Below, piece by piece: positions 53,295 to 62,515 of a stretch of 64,000 bases of DNA. The stretch lies in the NCBI RefSeq assembly GCF_041060425.1, contig NZ_JAULBC010000009.1, positions 170,717-234,716 on the forward strand, in the 5' to 3' direction. The position numbers and the translations under genes were made by a program. Origin of the DNA: Danxiaibacter flavus. Lineage in GTDB: Bacteria > Bacteroidota > Bacteroidia > Chitinophagales > Chitinophagaceae. How positions within the stretch are numbered: position 1 is the first letter of the stretch; each line of letters opens with the position of its first letter. The notes below the pieces were generated by a model. That model made no database searches, was not told the origin of the DNA, and saw nothing but the letters and a program-made list of their open reading frames with translations.

Positions 53295-55097
53295 ATGAAA
53301 AAATTAATTGCTTTTTTGGCGTGCCTGCCTTTTTTGGTAACTGCATATGCTCAACAATTTCGTTACGATCTTTCCTTTCCTAATCTGCGGCATCACGAAG
53401 CGCAAATATCATTAACGGCAATTTCGGTAAAGAAAGGTCAGCCGGCAATTTTCCGGATGAGCCGTTCATCTCCCGGCCGTTATGCTACTCACGAGTTTGG
53501 AAAGAATGTATATAACGTGAAAGCGTTTGGCAGGGATGGCAAGCAAATTGAAATTAACAAAACAGACGGTGATGTATATGAAGTGCCTGATCATGATGGT
53601 TGGATAAAGGTAGAGTACACATTGTTCGCAAATTATGCGGACGGAACTTATGCCTGCGTGGACGAAAATACAGTGCATTTAAACATGCCTGCTACATTAA
53701 TGTGGATGAAAGGTATGGATAAAGATAGTGCTTTAATACAAGTGCATTTTTCTGTTCCTGCAGGCAAACAATGGAAAGTTGCTACACAATTAAAACCAAC
53801 CGACGAACCTTTTACATTTACTGCTCCGGGTTTTCAATACTTAATGGATAGCCCTGCAAAACTGGGTGATCTTAAATTTGCCGGCTGGACGATTCAAAAC
53901 AAAAACGGCGCACAATACAAATTCAGACTGGCTCTTGAAGCCAATGCCGATCAACAGCAGACTGATGCCTTCGGGGAAAAAGTAAAAAGAATAACACAAG
54001 AAGCGCAGGCTGTGTTTGGTGAAACACCCGCGTATGATTTTGGAACTTACACCTTTATAGCCAGTATGAATCCATATGTACATGGTGATGGCATGGAGCA
54101 CAGAAATTCAACAATGATAACTTCCGGCGGTGCATTTACCGGTGCCAATAACCAACTGGGCGTATTTTCACACGAATTTTTTCATTGCTGGAATGTAGAA
54201 CGGATCCGTCCGAAAACACTGGAGCCTTTCAATTTTGAGAAGAGTAATATGAGCAATGAGCTTTGGCTGGCAGAAGGGTTTACGCAGTATTTTGGTGATC
54301 TCATTTTAAAGCGTTGCGATTTTACGGCGTTGAATGACTGGGCCAATACAATGGCTTATTATATCAATGAAAAAGAAAATACGCCCGGAGGAACGTTATA
54401 CTCTCCGGTTGACAATAGCCGTACTGCTGTATTCAGAGATGCTGGAGTGTCGATCGACAGAACTAACTATCCCAATATGTTTACTTCGTATTACACTTAT
54501 GGTGCAGCAATTGCGCTTGCTCTGGACATTGAGTTGCGTACAAAATTCAATTTGTCGCTCGACGATTTTATGAGAGCAATGTGGAAATCATACGGAAAAA
54601 CTGAGCATCCATATACCTTACAGGATGTTAGAAAAACTTTGCAGCAGTTAACACAGAACGATCAGTTTGCAAAAACATTTTATGAAAAATATATAACCGG
54701 TCATGAGTCTTTCGATTATGCAACCGGCCTTGCAAAGCTTGGTTTAAATGTTCACGTTGACGGAACGCCGTGGATAGGAAGATTATCTTTACGAGATGAC
54801 AAACCAATAATTACGAACACAGTAGTAAAAAATACGCCGTTGTATGATGCCGGATTGGATATCGATGATGAAATAGTAACTCTTGACAACAATGCAATAA
54901 AAAAACTGGATGATGTTAAAAAGATCATTAACTCACATAAACCCGGTGACGTTATATCCATTGTATACAAGCACAGGGAGCAGGAGCAAACATCAACCAT
55001 TAAGATTGCAGCTTCTCCGCTGATAAGTCTTTCAGTTTCTGATGATTCAGGCACTACCGCCGTTCGCGACAAATGGCTGGGTTCAGCAGTAAAATAA
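53295..55097 (+). CDS. M61-family glycyl aminopeptidase-like protease with PDZ domain
   Basis: 600 residues with signal peptide to AYAQ. N-terminal M61 beta domain (about 20-190), catalytic domain with HEFFH at 293-297 and the third zinc ligand Glu in WLAEGFTQYF, and a C-terminal PDZ domain (about 480-575; VKNTPLYDAGLDIDDEIVTLDNNAI). M61 enzymes are zinc aminopeptidases preferring N-terminal Gly or Ala; the role in Bacteroidota periplasm is not established. Divergent from the efflux operon; ends with a strong hairpin. Confidence 0.93.
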   Translation: MKKLIAFLACLPFLVTAYAQQFRYDLSFPNLRHHEAQISLTAISVKKGQPAIFRMSRSSPGRYATHEFGKNVYNVKAFGRDGKQIEINKTDGDVYEVPDHDGWIKVEYTLFANYADGTYACVDENTVHLNMPATLMWMKGMDKDSALIQVHFSVPAGKQWKVATQLKPTDEPFTFTAPGFQYLMDSPAKLGDLKFAGWTIQNKNGAQYKFRLALEANADQQQTDAFGEKVKRITQEAQAVFGETPAYDFGTYTFIASMNPYVHGDGMEHRNSTMITSGGAFTGANNQLGVFSHEFFHCWNVERIRPKTLEPFNFEKSNMSNELWLAEGFTQYFGDLILKRCDFTALNDWANTMAYYINEKENTPGGTLYSPVDNSRTAVFRDAGVSIDRTNYPNMFTSYYTYGAAIALALDIELRTKFNLSLDDFMRAMWKSYGKTEHPYTLQDVRKTLQQLTQNDQFAKTFYEKYITGHESFDYATGLAKLGLNVHVDGTPWIGRLSLRDDKPIITNTVVKNTPLYDAGLDIDDEIVTLDNNAIKKLDDVKKIINSHKPGDVISIVYKHREQEQTSTIKIAASPLISLSVSDDSGTTAVRDKWLGSAVK

Positions 55098-55114
55098 TGG
55101 CAAAACAGCATAAA

Positions 55115-55147
55115 CAAGGGGAATGATTTAACAAATCATTCCCCTTG
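55115..55147 (+). terminator. Hairpin after the M61 gene
   Basis: Fifteen-pair perfect stem CAAGGGGAATGATTT / AAATCATTCCCCTTG with a three-base loop. No T run follows, so termination efficiency is uncertain. Confidence 0.7.
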
Positions 55148-55380
55148 CCTTATTATAATAACTGAAGCCTGCCGGCTAATAATCTCAGGAAAAAGCAACC
55201 AGAACATCGGGTGCGTCGTCTTTAAAGGTATGGCTTAGCAAATGCATTAACAGCGTTGTGCGCCCGAAATTTGACACGGTCTTTGTAAAGTTCTTAGTAA
55301 CTTTATAATACAGCCATTTCACGCCTGGCATTGATATTTAGAGCGGTTAACGGGAAAATGTTCATCAAAAAATCTTTTTT

Positions 55381-55836
55381 ATGAGCGCTATTTCAAAACT
55401 GCACCTCGACCATTCTTCCTCATTAAGGCAGCCTATGTGGCTAACCATATTGCGTATTGCGTTAGGAGGAATGTTGTTCATTAAAGGTATCATGTTTATA
55501 CAGGATACTTCAAAGTTGGAAGCTATTCTTACAGCCAATCGATTATTACGAAATTATACGCCTTTAGCGTCACAAATCATTGCGTGGGTTAACTTACTGG
55601 GGGGACTGTTCATTCTCACAGGATTTCTTACCAGGCTGTTTTGTCTGCTGAATATTCCAATCCTTATTGGTGCAGTATTCTTTGTAAATCTGCCAAATCT
55701 TCCAAAACAGACTAGCCCATTCGAATTGGTGTTTTCAATTGTGATCCTGGTAATGCTTGTACTGTTCTTTATTGAAGGAAGCGGACGTTTATCTGCGGAT
55801 GAATATTTCAGAACGTATTATAAGGATGTGAGGTAA
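55381..55836 (+). CDS. DoxX-family membrane protein
   Basis: 151 residues, four hydrophobic spans (about 20-38, 60-82, 85-103, 112-132) with the DoxX pattern LRIALGGMLFIKGIMFI and AWVNLLGGLFILTGFLTRL. DoxX proteins are small inner-membrane proteins, some linked to redox or thiosulfate oxidation; no such partner is next to it, so the role is open. A heptad array starts at the base after its stop codon. Confidence 0.85.
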   Translation: MSAISKLHLDHSSSLRQPMWLTILRIALGGMLFIKGIMFIQDTSKLEAILTANRLLRNYTPLASQIIAWVNLLGGLFILTGFLTRLFCLLNIPILIGAVFFVNLPNLPKQTSPFELVFSIVILVMLVLFFIEGSGRLSADEYFRTYYKDVR

Positions 55837-55930
55837 ATGTACGGTGTTAGATGTACGATGTACGATGTACGATGTTAGATGTGTGATGTACAATGTGAGT
55901 TAGGTACGAGGTTAGAAGTACGAAGTACGT
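55837..55930. repeat. Heptad array (RTGTNNG family) after the DoxX gene
   Basis: Nine in-phase units (55837-55899) starting directly after the stop codon, followed by less regular 8 nt units to about 55930. Same consensus as 31625-31701. Confidence 0.9.
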
Positions 55931-55995
55931 TGAGTTTAACAGCTTCCGTTAGCATATGCTGGTTAATATTGCGGCAGTGAAGAAGTCTTATATTT

Positions 55996-56071
55996 CATAC
56001 CTCATGCCTGAAACCTGAAACCTAATACCTGATACCTTAAAGCTGACAGCTCATAGTTGAAAGCTTATAGC
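55996..56071. repeat. Heptad arrays (TNANACC then AGCTNNN families)
   Basis: Six units of the TGAAACC type (55996-56037), three bases, then four AGCTNNN-type units (56041-56068). It lies just beyond the terminator of the second SusCD pair. Confidence 0.85.
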
Positions 56072-56073
56072 AC

Positions 56074-56106
56074 AAAAAAACCGGGGCAATAAATGCGCCC
56101 GGTTTT
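56074..56106 (-). terminator. Terminator of the second SusC/SusD operon
   Basis: Nine-pair stem AAAACCGGG / CCCGGTTTT with a T run on the minus strand. Confidence 0.85.
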
Positions 56107-56130
56107 CTATTAAAACTCCATGAACACTAA

Positions 56131-57639
56131 TTAGAAGCCAGGATTATTTGGCAACAAGTTCGGGTTGATGTCCGTTTCTTGTTTTGGAACAGGGAACAGG
56201 CGTTGTTTCTCTGCGAATGTTGCACCCCATACGGTTTTATGTCCAACAAAATCGTCCCAGTTGCCTGTTACGTCGTTATGTACTTTAAGCGTACGGATCA
56301 TATCGAACCACATTTTGTTTTCGAAGCAAAGCTCATAATAACGTTGAAGCCATACCTCTTTTTCAAATGCATCTTTGCTTAATGTGCCGATAGGAGCGAG
56401 TTTAGCTCTTGCACGGATAGCATTAACAGCAGCGGTAGCAGTTGCATTCGGTCCGTTTTCTGCACGGTTAGAAGCTTCAGCATACATTAACATTACATCA
56501 GCCAAACGATATACAGAATAATTCAGGTCAGATTTTACTGTATTAGTTACCGCTGTTGAATCAAACCATTTGTAGATGTAATGGTGCTTAAAGTTAACAA
56601 TCTGCCCAGTCTTTGCATTTGGGTAGCTGGTGTAGAAGAACTGTCTTTCAGCAACTCTTTTATCCCCAGGTTGAAATGATGCAATAAATTGATCTGTTGG
56701 CAAAACAGAACCATATTCATCAGAATACTTAGAAATACCTGAGTAGTTAGGAATAGTAAGCGGCGTCAACGGATTGGTAGACGGAACGCTGGCTGCATAC
56801 TGAACCTGTAAAATGAACTCTTTGGTATTTTTGTTTGCAGGGTTGATCATGTCTGTGTACTCCGGGAACAAGCTATAACCACCGTTCTGCATAACACTAA
56901 GAGAGTGTTTGGCAGACTCAGCATAGTATTGATCACCACCTTTGATCGCCTGTCCTGCATAAGTTAAATAAACATCCGCAAGCAGAGACTCGATAGCACC
57001 CATTGATACTTTTCCTGTATTATCCTGCCATGGCAAAGTTGATTTTTCCGCAATCAAAAGATCCGGGATAATCACACTGTCATATATATTCTTTGCCGGG
57101 CTACGAGGAACGTTCAGATTCAGATCTTTAGGTACTGTAGTTACCATTGGAACTGCTCCGTACATTCTTACCAGGAAGAAATAATATAAAGCTCTCATGG
57201 TGCGAACCTCCGCAAGCATATTATTTTTCTGCTCGTCAGTTAAACCCGGTGCAACGATTCCAGGGATCTGTTCAAGTGCTTCATTACAAGAACCTACGCC
57301 CAGGTACATCTGCTGCCACCAGGTATCAACATAAAATGAAGTGTTGTTGTAGCTGAGATTCTGAAAGTTTACAAAACCTGTTTGACCAAGATCGCTATTG
57401 GATTTACCGGTCATAAACTCCATCAGGTTCCATGTGTTACCACCATAAGATGATGGTTGACCAGCCAGCAAGCCCTGCATGTATTTATAGGCTGAGTTGG
57501 CATAAGCTCTGGCAACTTTTGTGCTCGATACATCCGAATCCGGAGTTAAAAAATAAGTGGGCTTTTCTTCCAGGAACTTCTTACAGGAGCACGCGAAAAG
57601 TATAACGCCTAATATTATAAAGTTTTTTATCGTCTTCAT
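56131..57639 (-). CDS. SusD/RagB-family outer-membrane lipoprotein (second pair)
   Basis: 502 residues. Lipoprotein signal with Cys in LFACSCKKFLEEKP, then the canonical SusD start FLTPDSD, N-terminal SusD-like domain with AEVRTMRALYYFFLVRMYGAVPMVT and the C-terminal RagB/SusD domain with YSVYRLADVMLMYAEASNRAENGP and WLQRYYELCFENKMWFDMIRT. It belongs to a different SusD subfamily from the one at 15308. It is 18 bases downstream of its SusC partner. No enzyme or regulator gene accompanies the pair here, so the ligand is unknown. Confidence 0.95.
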   Translation of the reverse strand: MKTIKNFIILGVILFACSCKKFLEEKPTYFLTPDSDVSSTKVARAYANSAYKYMQGLLAGQPSSYGGNTWNLMEFMTGKSNSDLGQTGFVNFQNLSYNNTSFYVDTWWQQMYLGVGSCNEALEQIPGIVAPGLTDEQKNNMLAEVRTMRALYYFFLVRMYGAVPMVTTVPKDLNLNVPRSPAKNIYDSVIIPDLLIAEKSTLPWQDNTGKVSMGAIESLLADVYLTYAGQAIKGGDQYYAESAKHSLSVMQNGGYSLFPEYTDMINPANKNTKEFILQVQYAASVPSTNPLTPLTIPNYSGISKYSDEYGSVLPTDQFIASFQPGDKRVAERQFFYTSYPNAKTGQIVNFKHHYIYKWFDSTAVTNTVKSDLNYSVYRLADVMLMYAEASNRAENGPNATATAAVNAIRARAKLAPIGTLSKDAFEKEVWLQRYYELCFENKMWFDMIRTLKVHNDVTGNWDDFVGHKTVWGATFAEKQRLFPVPKQETDINPNLLPNNPGF

Positions 57640-57657
57640 GATCTTCGTTTTAAATGA

Positions 57658-60600
57658 TTAGAAATTAAGTGTTAAACCTAAGTTCCATACTCGTGGACGT
57701 GGATAAGAGAAGAAATCCATGTTCTGTGAGAAGTTGCCGTTGTTTCCGTAGCTGGAGTTAAACGTATCAACTTCAGGATCGTAACCAGTGTATTTGGTAA
57801 TTACAAACAGATTCTGAACACTTGCATAAACACGTAAACGCTGAATTTTCATTTTCTGCAGTGCAGCAACTGGTAAGTTGTAACCTAATACAAAGTTTTG
57901 ACCGCGGATGAAAGAACCATCTTCTACCCACCATGTATCAAAATGGGAATCCTGTGCAAACTTGTAGTTGCGCACTTGTGAGATCATGGTGTTTTGATTA
58001 TCAGGAGTCCAGCCATTTAACACAGTTTTCAGGCTGTTCGCAATTGTCTGTCTGTCTTCAGAAGAGTGTTTAAATGTAGCTGCAGTGTTTACACCTTCAA
58101 CAAAACGGATGTCAAAAGAGAAATCCCAGTTCTTATAGTTAATGGTGCTGGTGAAAGTTCCTGTCCATTTCGGGTACATACGGCCGATGATGCTGTAGTA
58201 ATTGCTTCCATCTGCATTGTAAATATATTTTCTATCGCCAACATGCAAGCCATGGCTTGCTGCAAGATCAGCTTCTTTATCGCTATATGTTCCCAATCTT
58301 GTCATACCATAGAATGAACCGATTGGCTCGCCTACGCGAAGAACGTTTGATTGGCCAAGGAAGTTAGGACCAGGGAAAATGTCTGCACCGTTTGAGTTCA
58401 GCTTCAATATTTTATTCTTGTTAGATGCAAAAATGAAGTTGGTGCTCCATGTGAAATTCTTGGTTTTTACGTTGATGGTATTCAGTGCAACTTCTATACC
58501 TGCGTTTCTAACAGATCCAATGTTTCTAACCACATTGGCATTTGTCATACCAGCTGACCAGGGAATTGGTGTTTGCAACAGCAGATCTTTGGTAACACGA
58601 TTGTAGTAGTCAACAGTCAAATTAATGCGATCTTTAAATAAGCCCAATTCGATACCTGCATCAAACTGCTGTGATTTTTCCCATTTCAAATTAGGGTTGC
58701 CAATGTACTGTGGCTGTAAAGTTGAAACCTGTGTATTGCCAAGAATTGTTGTGCTTGGCTGGATCTGAGCAATAGACTGATAGTTACCAATTTCCTGGTT
58801 ACCAGTGAAGCCGTAGCTTGCGCGTAATTTAAGATTGCTAATGTTTTTGCTGTTCTTCATGAAATCTTCCTGGGAAACGCGCCATGCACCACCCAGAGAT
58901 GGGAAGTAACCGTATTTGTTATTTTTACCGAACCTTGAAGATCCATCCGCACGGAATGTACCGGTAAACATGTACTTCTCGTCAATGTTGTAAAATACGC
59001 GGGCATAATACGAATTCATCTGGAATCCATAATCCTGCGACTCGTTTGCACTTCTTACAGTTCCAGCCTGTTGGTAATGCCATTGGAAGATGTCATCTAT
59101 AAAGTTTTGTGTCTCTGATCTTACACGCTCAGTATAAGTTTTGTTCCATGATGCTCCTACCAGGGCAGTAAGTCTTTGACGATCGTTGATTTTATGGTTC
59201 CATGTAAGATAGTTCTCAGACTGCCAGTAAGTATTCATGTAGGCGTTAATGTTAGCTACGCCACCCTGATCTTGCGATAAGTGTGCAAGATTTTGAGAGG
59301 AGTAGAAGTTGTTTTTCTGAGAACTAAGGTTAAAGCCGAAATCGGTTTTGAAATCAAGTTCTTTTGTAATGTGGAACAACAGATAGGCATTGCCTAATGT
59401 TTGCATGTTGTTGTTGATCGTGTACCTGTTTGTTGCAATATTAACAGGGTTTGGACCACCTTCAAGACCGGCGATGTCATTATTACCGGCCCATGTACCA
59501 TCAGGATATTTAACCGGAACCAGTGCAACCTCTTCGGTTACCATTCTAGGTACGTTCAAACCTCCATTACCATCAGAAACCACGCGTTGCTGACTTTTGA
59601 TTACGGATAAGTTACCACCCACGCGTAACCAGCTTTTAACGTCATTATCCATCGTAATTCTTGCAGAGTAGCGTTTGAACCATGATTGAATCATCAAACC
59701 ATTCTGATCTAAATAACCCAGGGAAACACTGTACAAAGATTTGTCGTTACCTCCCTGGAAATTAAGGTTATGACTCTGTGAATAGGCAGGTTTGTATACT
59801 TCATTTTCCCAGTTGGTATTGTATAAAGGTTTGTCGTTTGCATCAAATAACAACGGAAGATCGTGGTGGTTCATTTGAACAGGAGGCACCTGAACTTGTC
59901 CCAATGGGTCAAATTTCTGTCCGTTTGCATAAGACTCATTGTAGATTTTCACGAACTCTTCAGAGTTAAGTGTAGGCAGGTGGCGATACAATTCGTTCCT
60001 GTTTACGTTAACATCATAAGTAACCCTTGTTGCGCCTGCACGTCCACGTCTGGTAGTGATCATGATAACGCCATTAGCGCCACGTGAACCGTAAATAGCG
60101 GTTGAAGACGCATCTTTTAAAACCTCTAATGATGCAATATCATTAGGGTTGATTGAGTTGGGATCAACACCAATAACACCGTCAACCACATACAGTGGGT
60201 TAAGTGAGGAGTTGATAGAACCCAAACCGCGTACGCGTACTTTTGCACCATCACCAGGAGCGTTGCTGTTTACACTAACTTCCACACCGGCAATTTTACC
60301 TTGTAACGCCTGTGTTACGTTGGCCACTGGTTTATCCATCAGTTGCTCGCCTTTGATGCCAACAACAGCACCGGTTAAATCAGATTTTTTTACTGTACCA
60401 TATCCAATCACTACTATATCGTTCAGAGAGTTCACAACTTCGACTAATCTTACATCATGTGAAGAGGTCGTGCCCACTGTGACATCCTGCGATGTAAAAC
60501 CGGTATATGAGAACGTGAGAACCGATTTGGAGTTTGGAGCCTGTAGCGTATAGTTACCATTTTCATCTGTAGTAGTACCAGTAGTTGTGCCCTTAAGTTG

Positions 60601-60726
60601 CACACTTACACCTGGCAAAGGCTCGGCAGTTCTGGCATTAAAAACGCGGCCTGTAACTTTTTGCTGCGCCATTGCATTTATTGCCAAAAAAGCAAATAGA
60701 ATGAGTTGCAAAATTTTTTGCTTCAT
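57658..60726 (-). CDS. SusC/RagA-family TonB-dependent receptor (second pair)
   Basis: 1022 residues from ATG at 60726 (a TTG two codons upstream is rejected). Signal peptide to AMAQ, regulatory-like domain (about 20-100; GRVFNARTAEPLPGVSVQLKGT), plug with LNDIVVIGYGTVKKSDLTGAV and SGxYGSRGANGVIMITTRRG, and a barrel ending VWNLGLTLNF. It is the partner of the SusD gene at 56131. Its upstream region contains an AAACGTTT palindrome at 60799 that may be a LacI-type operator. Confidence 0.95.
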   Translation of the reverse strand: MKQKILQLILFAFLAINAMAQQKVTGRVFNARTAEPLPGVSVQLKGTTTGTTTDENGNYTLQAPNSKSVLTFSYTGFTSQDVTVGTTSSHDVRLVEVVNSLNDIVVIGYGTVKKSDLTGAVVGIKGEQLMDKPVANVTQALQGKIAGVEVSVNSNAPGDGAKVRVRGLGSINSSLNPLYVVDGVIGVDPNSINPNDIASLEVLKDASSTAIYGSRGANGVIMITTRRGRAGATRVTYDVNVNRNELYRHLPTLNSEEFVKIYNESYANGQKFDPLGQVQVPPVQMNHHDLPLLFDANDKPLYNTNWENEVYKPAYSQSHNLNFQGGNDKSLYSVSLGYLDQNGLMIQSWFKRYSARITMDNDVKSWLRVGGNLSVIKSQQRVVSDGNGGLNVPRMVTEEVALVPVKYPDGTWAGNNDIAGLEGGPNPVNIATNRYTINNNMQTLGNAYLLFHITKELDFKTDFGFNLSSQKNNFYSSQNLAHLSQDQGGVANINAYMNTYWQSENYLTWNHKINDRQRLTALVGASWNKTYTERVRSETQNFIDDIFQWHYQQAGTVRSANESQDYGFQMNSYYARVFYNIDEKYMFTGTFRADGSSRFGKNNKYGYFPSLGGAWRVSQEDFMKNSKNISNLKLRASYGFTGNQEIGNYQSIAQIQPSTTILGNTQVSTLQPQYIGNPNLKWEKSQQFDAGIELGLFKDRINLTVDYYNRVTKDLLLQTPIPWSAGMTNANVVRNIGSVRNAGIEVALNTINVKTKNFTWSTNFIFASNKNKILKLNSNGADIFPGPNFLGQSNVLRVGEPIGSFYGMTRLGTYSDKEADLAASHGLHVGDRKYIYNADGSNYYSIIGRMYPKWTGTFTSTINYKNWDFSFDIRFVEGVNTAATFKHSSEDRQTIANSLKTVLNGWTPDNQNTMISQVRNYKFAQDSHFDTWWVEDGSFIRGQNFVLGYNLPVAALQKMKIQRLRVYASVQNLFVITKYTGYDPEVDTFNSSYGNNGNFSQNMDFFSYPRPRVWNLGLTLNF

Positions 60727-61733
60727 AAACAATCTTTTTAGAAGTCAATTATATTGGGAAATATTAAGTCAGTTTTTTCTATACAATCTGCGTTGCATAA
60801 ACGTTTGGTGCCATTAGGCAAATAGTGTCATGGAGGAAAAAACTCTTCGTCAACAACGGGAGGGGCCCTTAACGGAACGGTTACTTTGTCTTTCAATGTT
60901 AGCATATATGCATGGTTTATCTTTTAAAGATGGATGATCAGCCTGTGTCCTTTACTGTTCCTTCTTTACCTCTGCATATTTGTTGCATGGCGTTTTCATA
61001 TAGCAGTTCATCTTTATTGTTTACGGGGTTACACCCGCGTTTAAAAAATGCAATATCGTTTTAGCAATATGTGAAAAAATAATGATGGCGAAAGCTTCAC
61101 AATCAACCATATTCGCATTTTTCTGATTGCTGATAACCTTTGTTTCCTTTTGTTACGGTCTAAAAACAATAGCTGTAGCTACTCCGGAATGCCTTTGGTT
61201 TATTTCGCATCTCGAATACATTCCTCATAAGGCCGGAGTAAAAAGTAATGAGTAAAACATCCTTACAGTTAGCGCCGGATAATATAACGCCCGCTGGTCA
61301 GGTACATTTGTTAAACTCAAAATATAGTGTAATAAAAGCCCGGGAAAGATATCATACGGCAATCCACCTTCCAAGCATTTAGTTATGGCTTTTATTCTTT
61401 ACAAACGATTTGCGTTTACCTTGCTAAATCGTGTAAGTAAACATAGAACAATTTTTGCTCAATGGCAAATTTTTATGTTCGAACATACCAAATTTCTTAT
61501 ACAAATAATTTACGTAGTGCATCATTTAAGTTTGATATTTTAAATAAATGTAAATAGTATGCCCATGAGTACAAGTTGATAATCATGATCTGATACAATT
61601 TTTGTTTGTTGTGCGGATTAGAAACAACAATTGTGCCTGCGAAATAAAAGGCAGCATGATAGAAGGTTATCTTTCGAAGAATCCAAGCAAACCGCGTATG
61701 AAAAATGGCAGGCGAAAGAAGCGTTGAGTATGA
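60727..61733. other. Long intergenic region, about 1 kb
   Basis: No convincing gene on either strand; the longest start-to-stop frames are short (for example 35 codons from 60830). It holds the SusC leader, the CG-centred AAACGTTT at 60799-60806 in the context TAAACGTTTGG, and an interrupted inverted repeat TACTCCGG / CCGGAGTA (61180-61187, 61233-61240). It carries no heptad array, unlike most other gaps in this half of the window. Confidence 0.6.
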
Positions 61734-62123
61734 TTAATCTTCCATGAAATCTTCCAGGTCTCTTCTTTGTTTTTTAGTCGGGCGTCCAATTTTGCTCAGG
61801 CGTTTACCGGTGTTAAATGCGGATACCTGGAATTCTTTTTTATCCACTTCTTCAGGAGGAGTCAGGTCCACATAATATTTTATAGCCTCACTGTATTGTA
61901 CACGGTGGTCCAATAGTCCGGTTACTTTAATGATCCATTTTCTTGCTTCAGCCCTTATTTCGTATTCATCGTTAACATGTACTGTTTTTGCTGCCTTAAC
62001 AAGATCTCCGTTAAATCTTACTTTCCCTTTATCGCACGCCTCTGCCGCAATACTTCTCGTCTTAAAAATTCTTATCGACCAGAGGTATTTATCTATGCGC
62101 AGTTTTTCTTTTGTTTCGCTCAT
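61734..62123 (-). CDS. S4-domain RNA-binding protein (Hsp15-like)
   Basis: 129 residues. S4 RNA-binding domain at 7-70 (LRIDKYLWSIRIFKTRSIAAEACDKGKVRFNGDLVKAAKTVHVNDEYEI) and a basic C-terminal tail (KIGRPTKKQRRDLEDF). This is the layout of Hsp15 (HslR), which rescues stalled 50S subunits carrying nascent chains. The symbol is not assigned because Bacteroidota members are only family-level matches. Confidence 0.9.
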   Translation of the reverse strand: MSETKEKLRIDKYLWSIRIFKTRSIAAEACDKGKVRFNGDLVKAAKTVHVNDEYEIRAEARKWIIKVTGLLDHRVQYSEAIKYYVDLTPPEEVDKKEFQVSAFNTGKRLSKIGRPTKKQRRDLEDFMED

Positions 62124-62129
62124 TTTGAA

Positions 62130-62515
62130 GTGAATGGTGAATAGTCAATGATGAATCGTCAATGGTGAATAGTCAATAGTGAAAGGTGAAGCAGCTTTTA
62201 GTTTCTGCAAACTGCTTTACAGTTTTACTTTCTTCTTTTAATCTTTTTGTCTCCTTCTCTCCCTCTTACATGTCCTACGCGTCTTACGAACTTACTATCT
62301 TACTGTCTTACTATCTTACTGTCGTGATCCGTGAAAGGTGAAGCAGCTTGCGGGATTGCAGTCTGCTTCACTCTTTTATTATTTTCTTCTGATCTTTTTC
62401 TTCTTCTATCATCTTACATGTCTTACACGTCTTACATGTCCTACGGTCTTACGGTCTTACATGTCCTACGGTCTTACGGTCTTACTGTCTTACGGTCTTA
62501 CGGTCTTCATCTCCG
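62130..62515. repeat. Heptad and 8-9 nt arrays with an internal direct duplication
   Basis: Nine in-phase RTSAAWN units (62130-62192), then a hairpin block and CTTAC-type 8-9 nt array (62186-62325), then a second diverged copy of hairpin block plus CTTAC array (62331-62515). The hairpins are GTGAAGCAG with CTGCTTTAC or CTGCTTCAC. The second array runs into the M20 gene, so its last five residues KTVRP and stop are encoded by array units. Confidence 0.85.

Noticed and set aside
60149..60553. 134-codon frame antisense to the SusC plug region
   Set aside because: Shadow of a conserved coding region without any own domain.
60830..60937. Small 35-codon frame in the 1 kb gap upstream of the second SusC gene
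   Set aside because: No promoter, conserved motif or family resemblance; too short to support as a gene.
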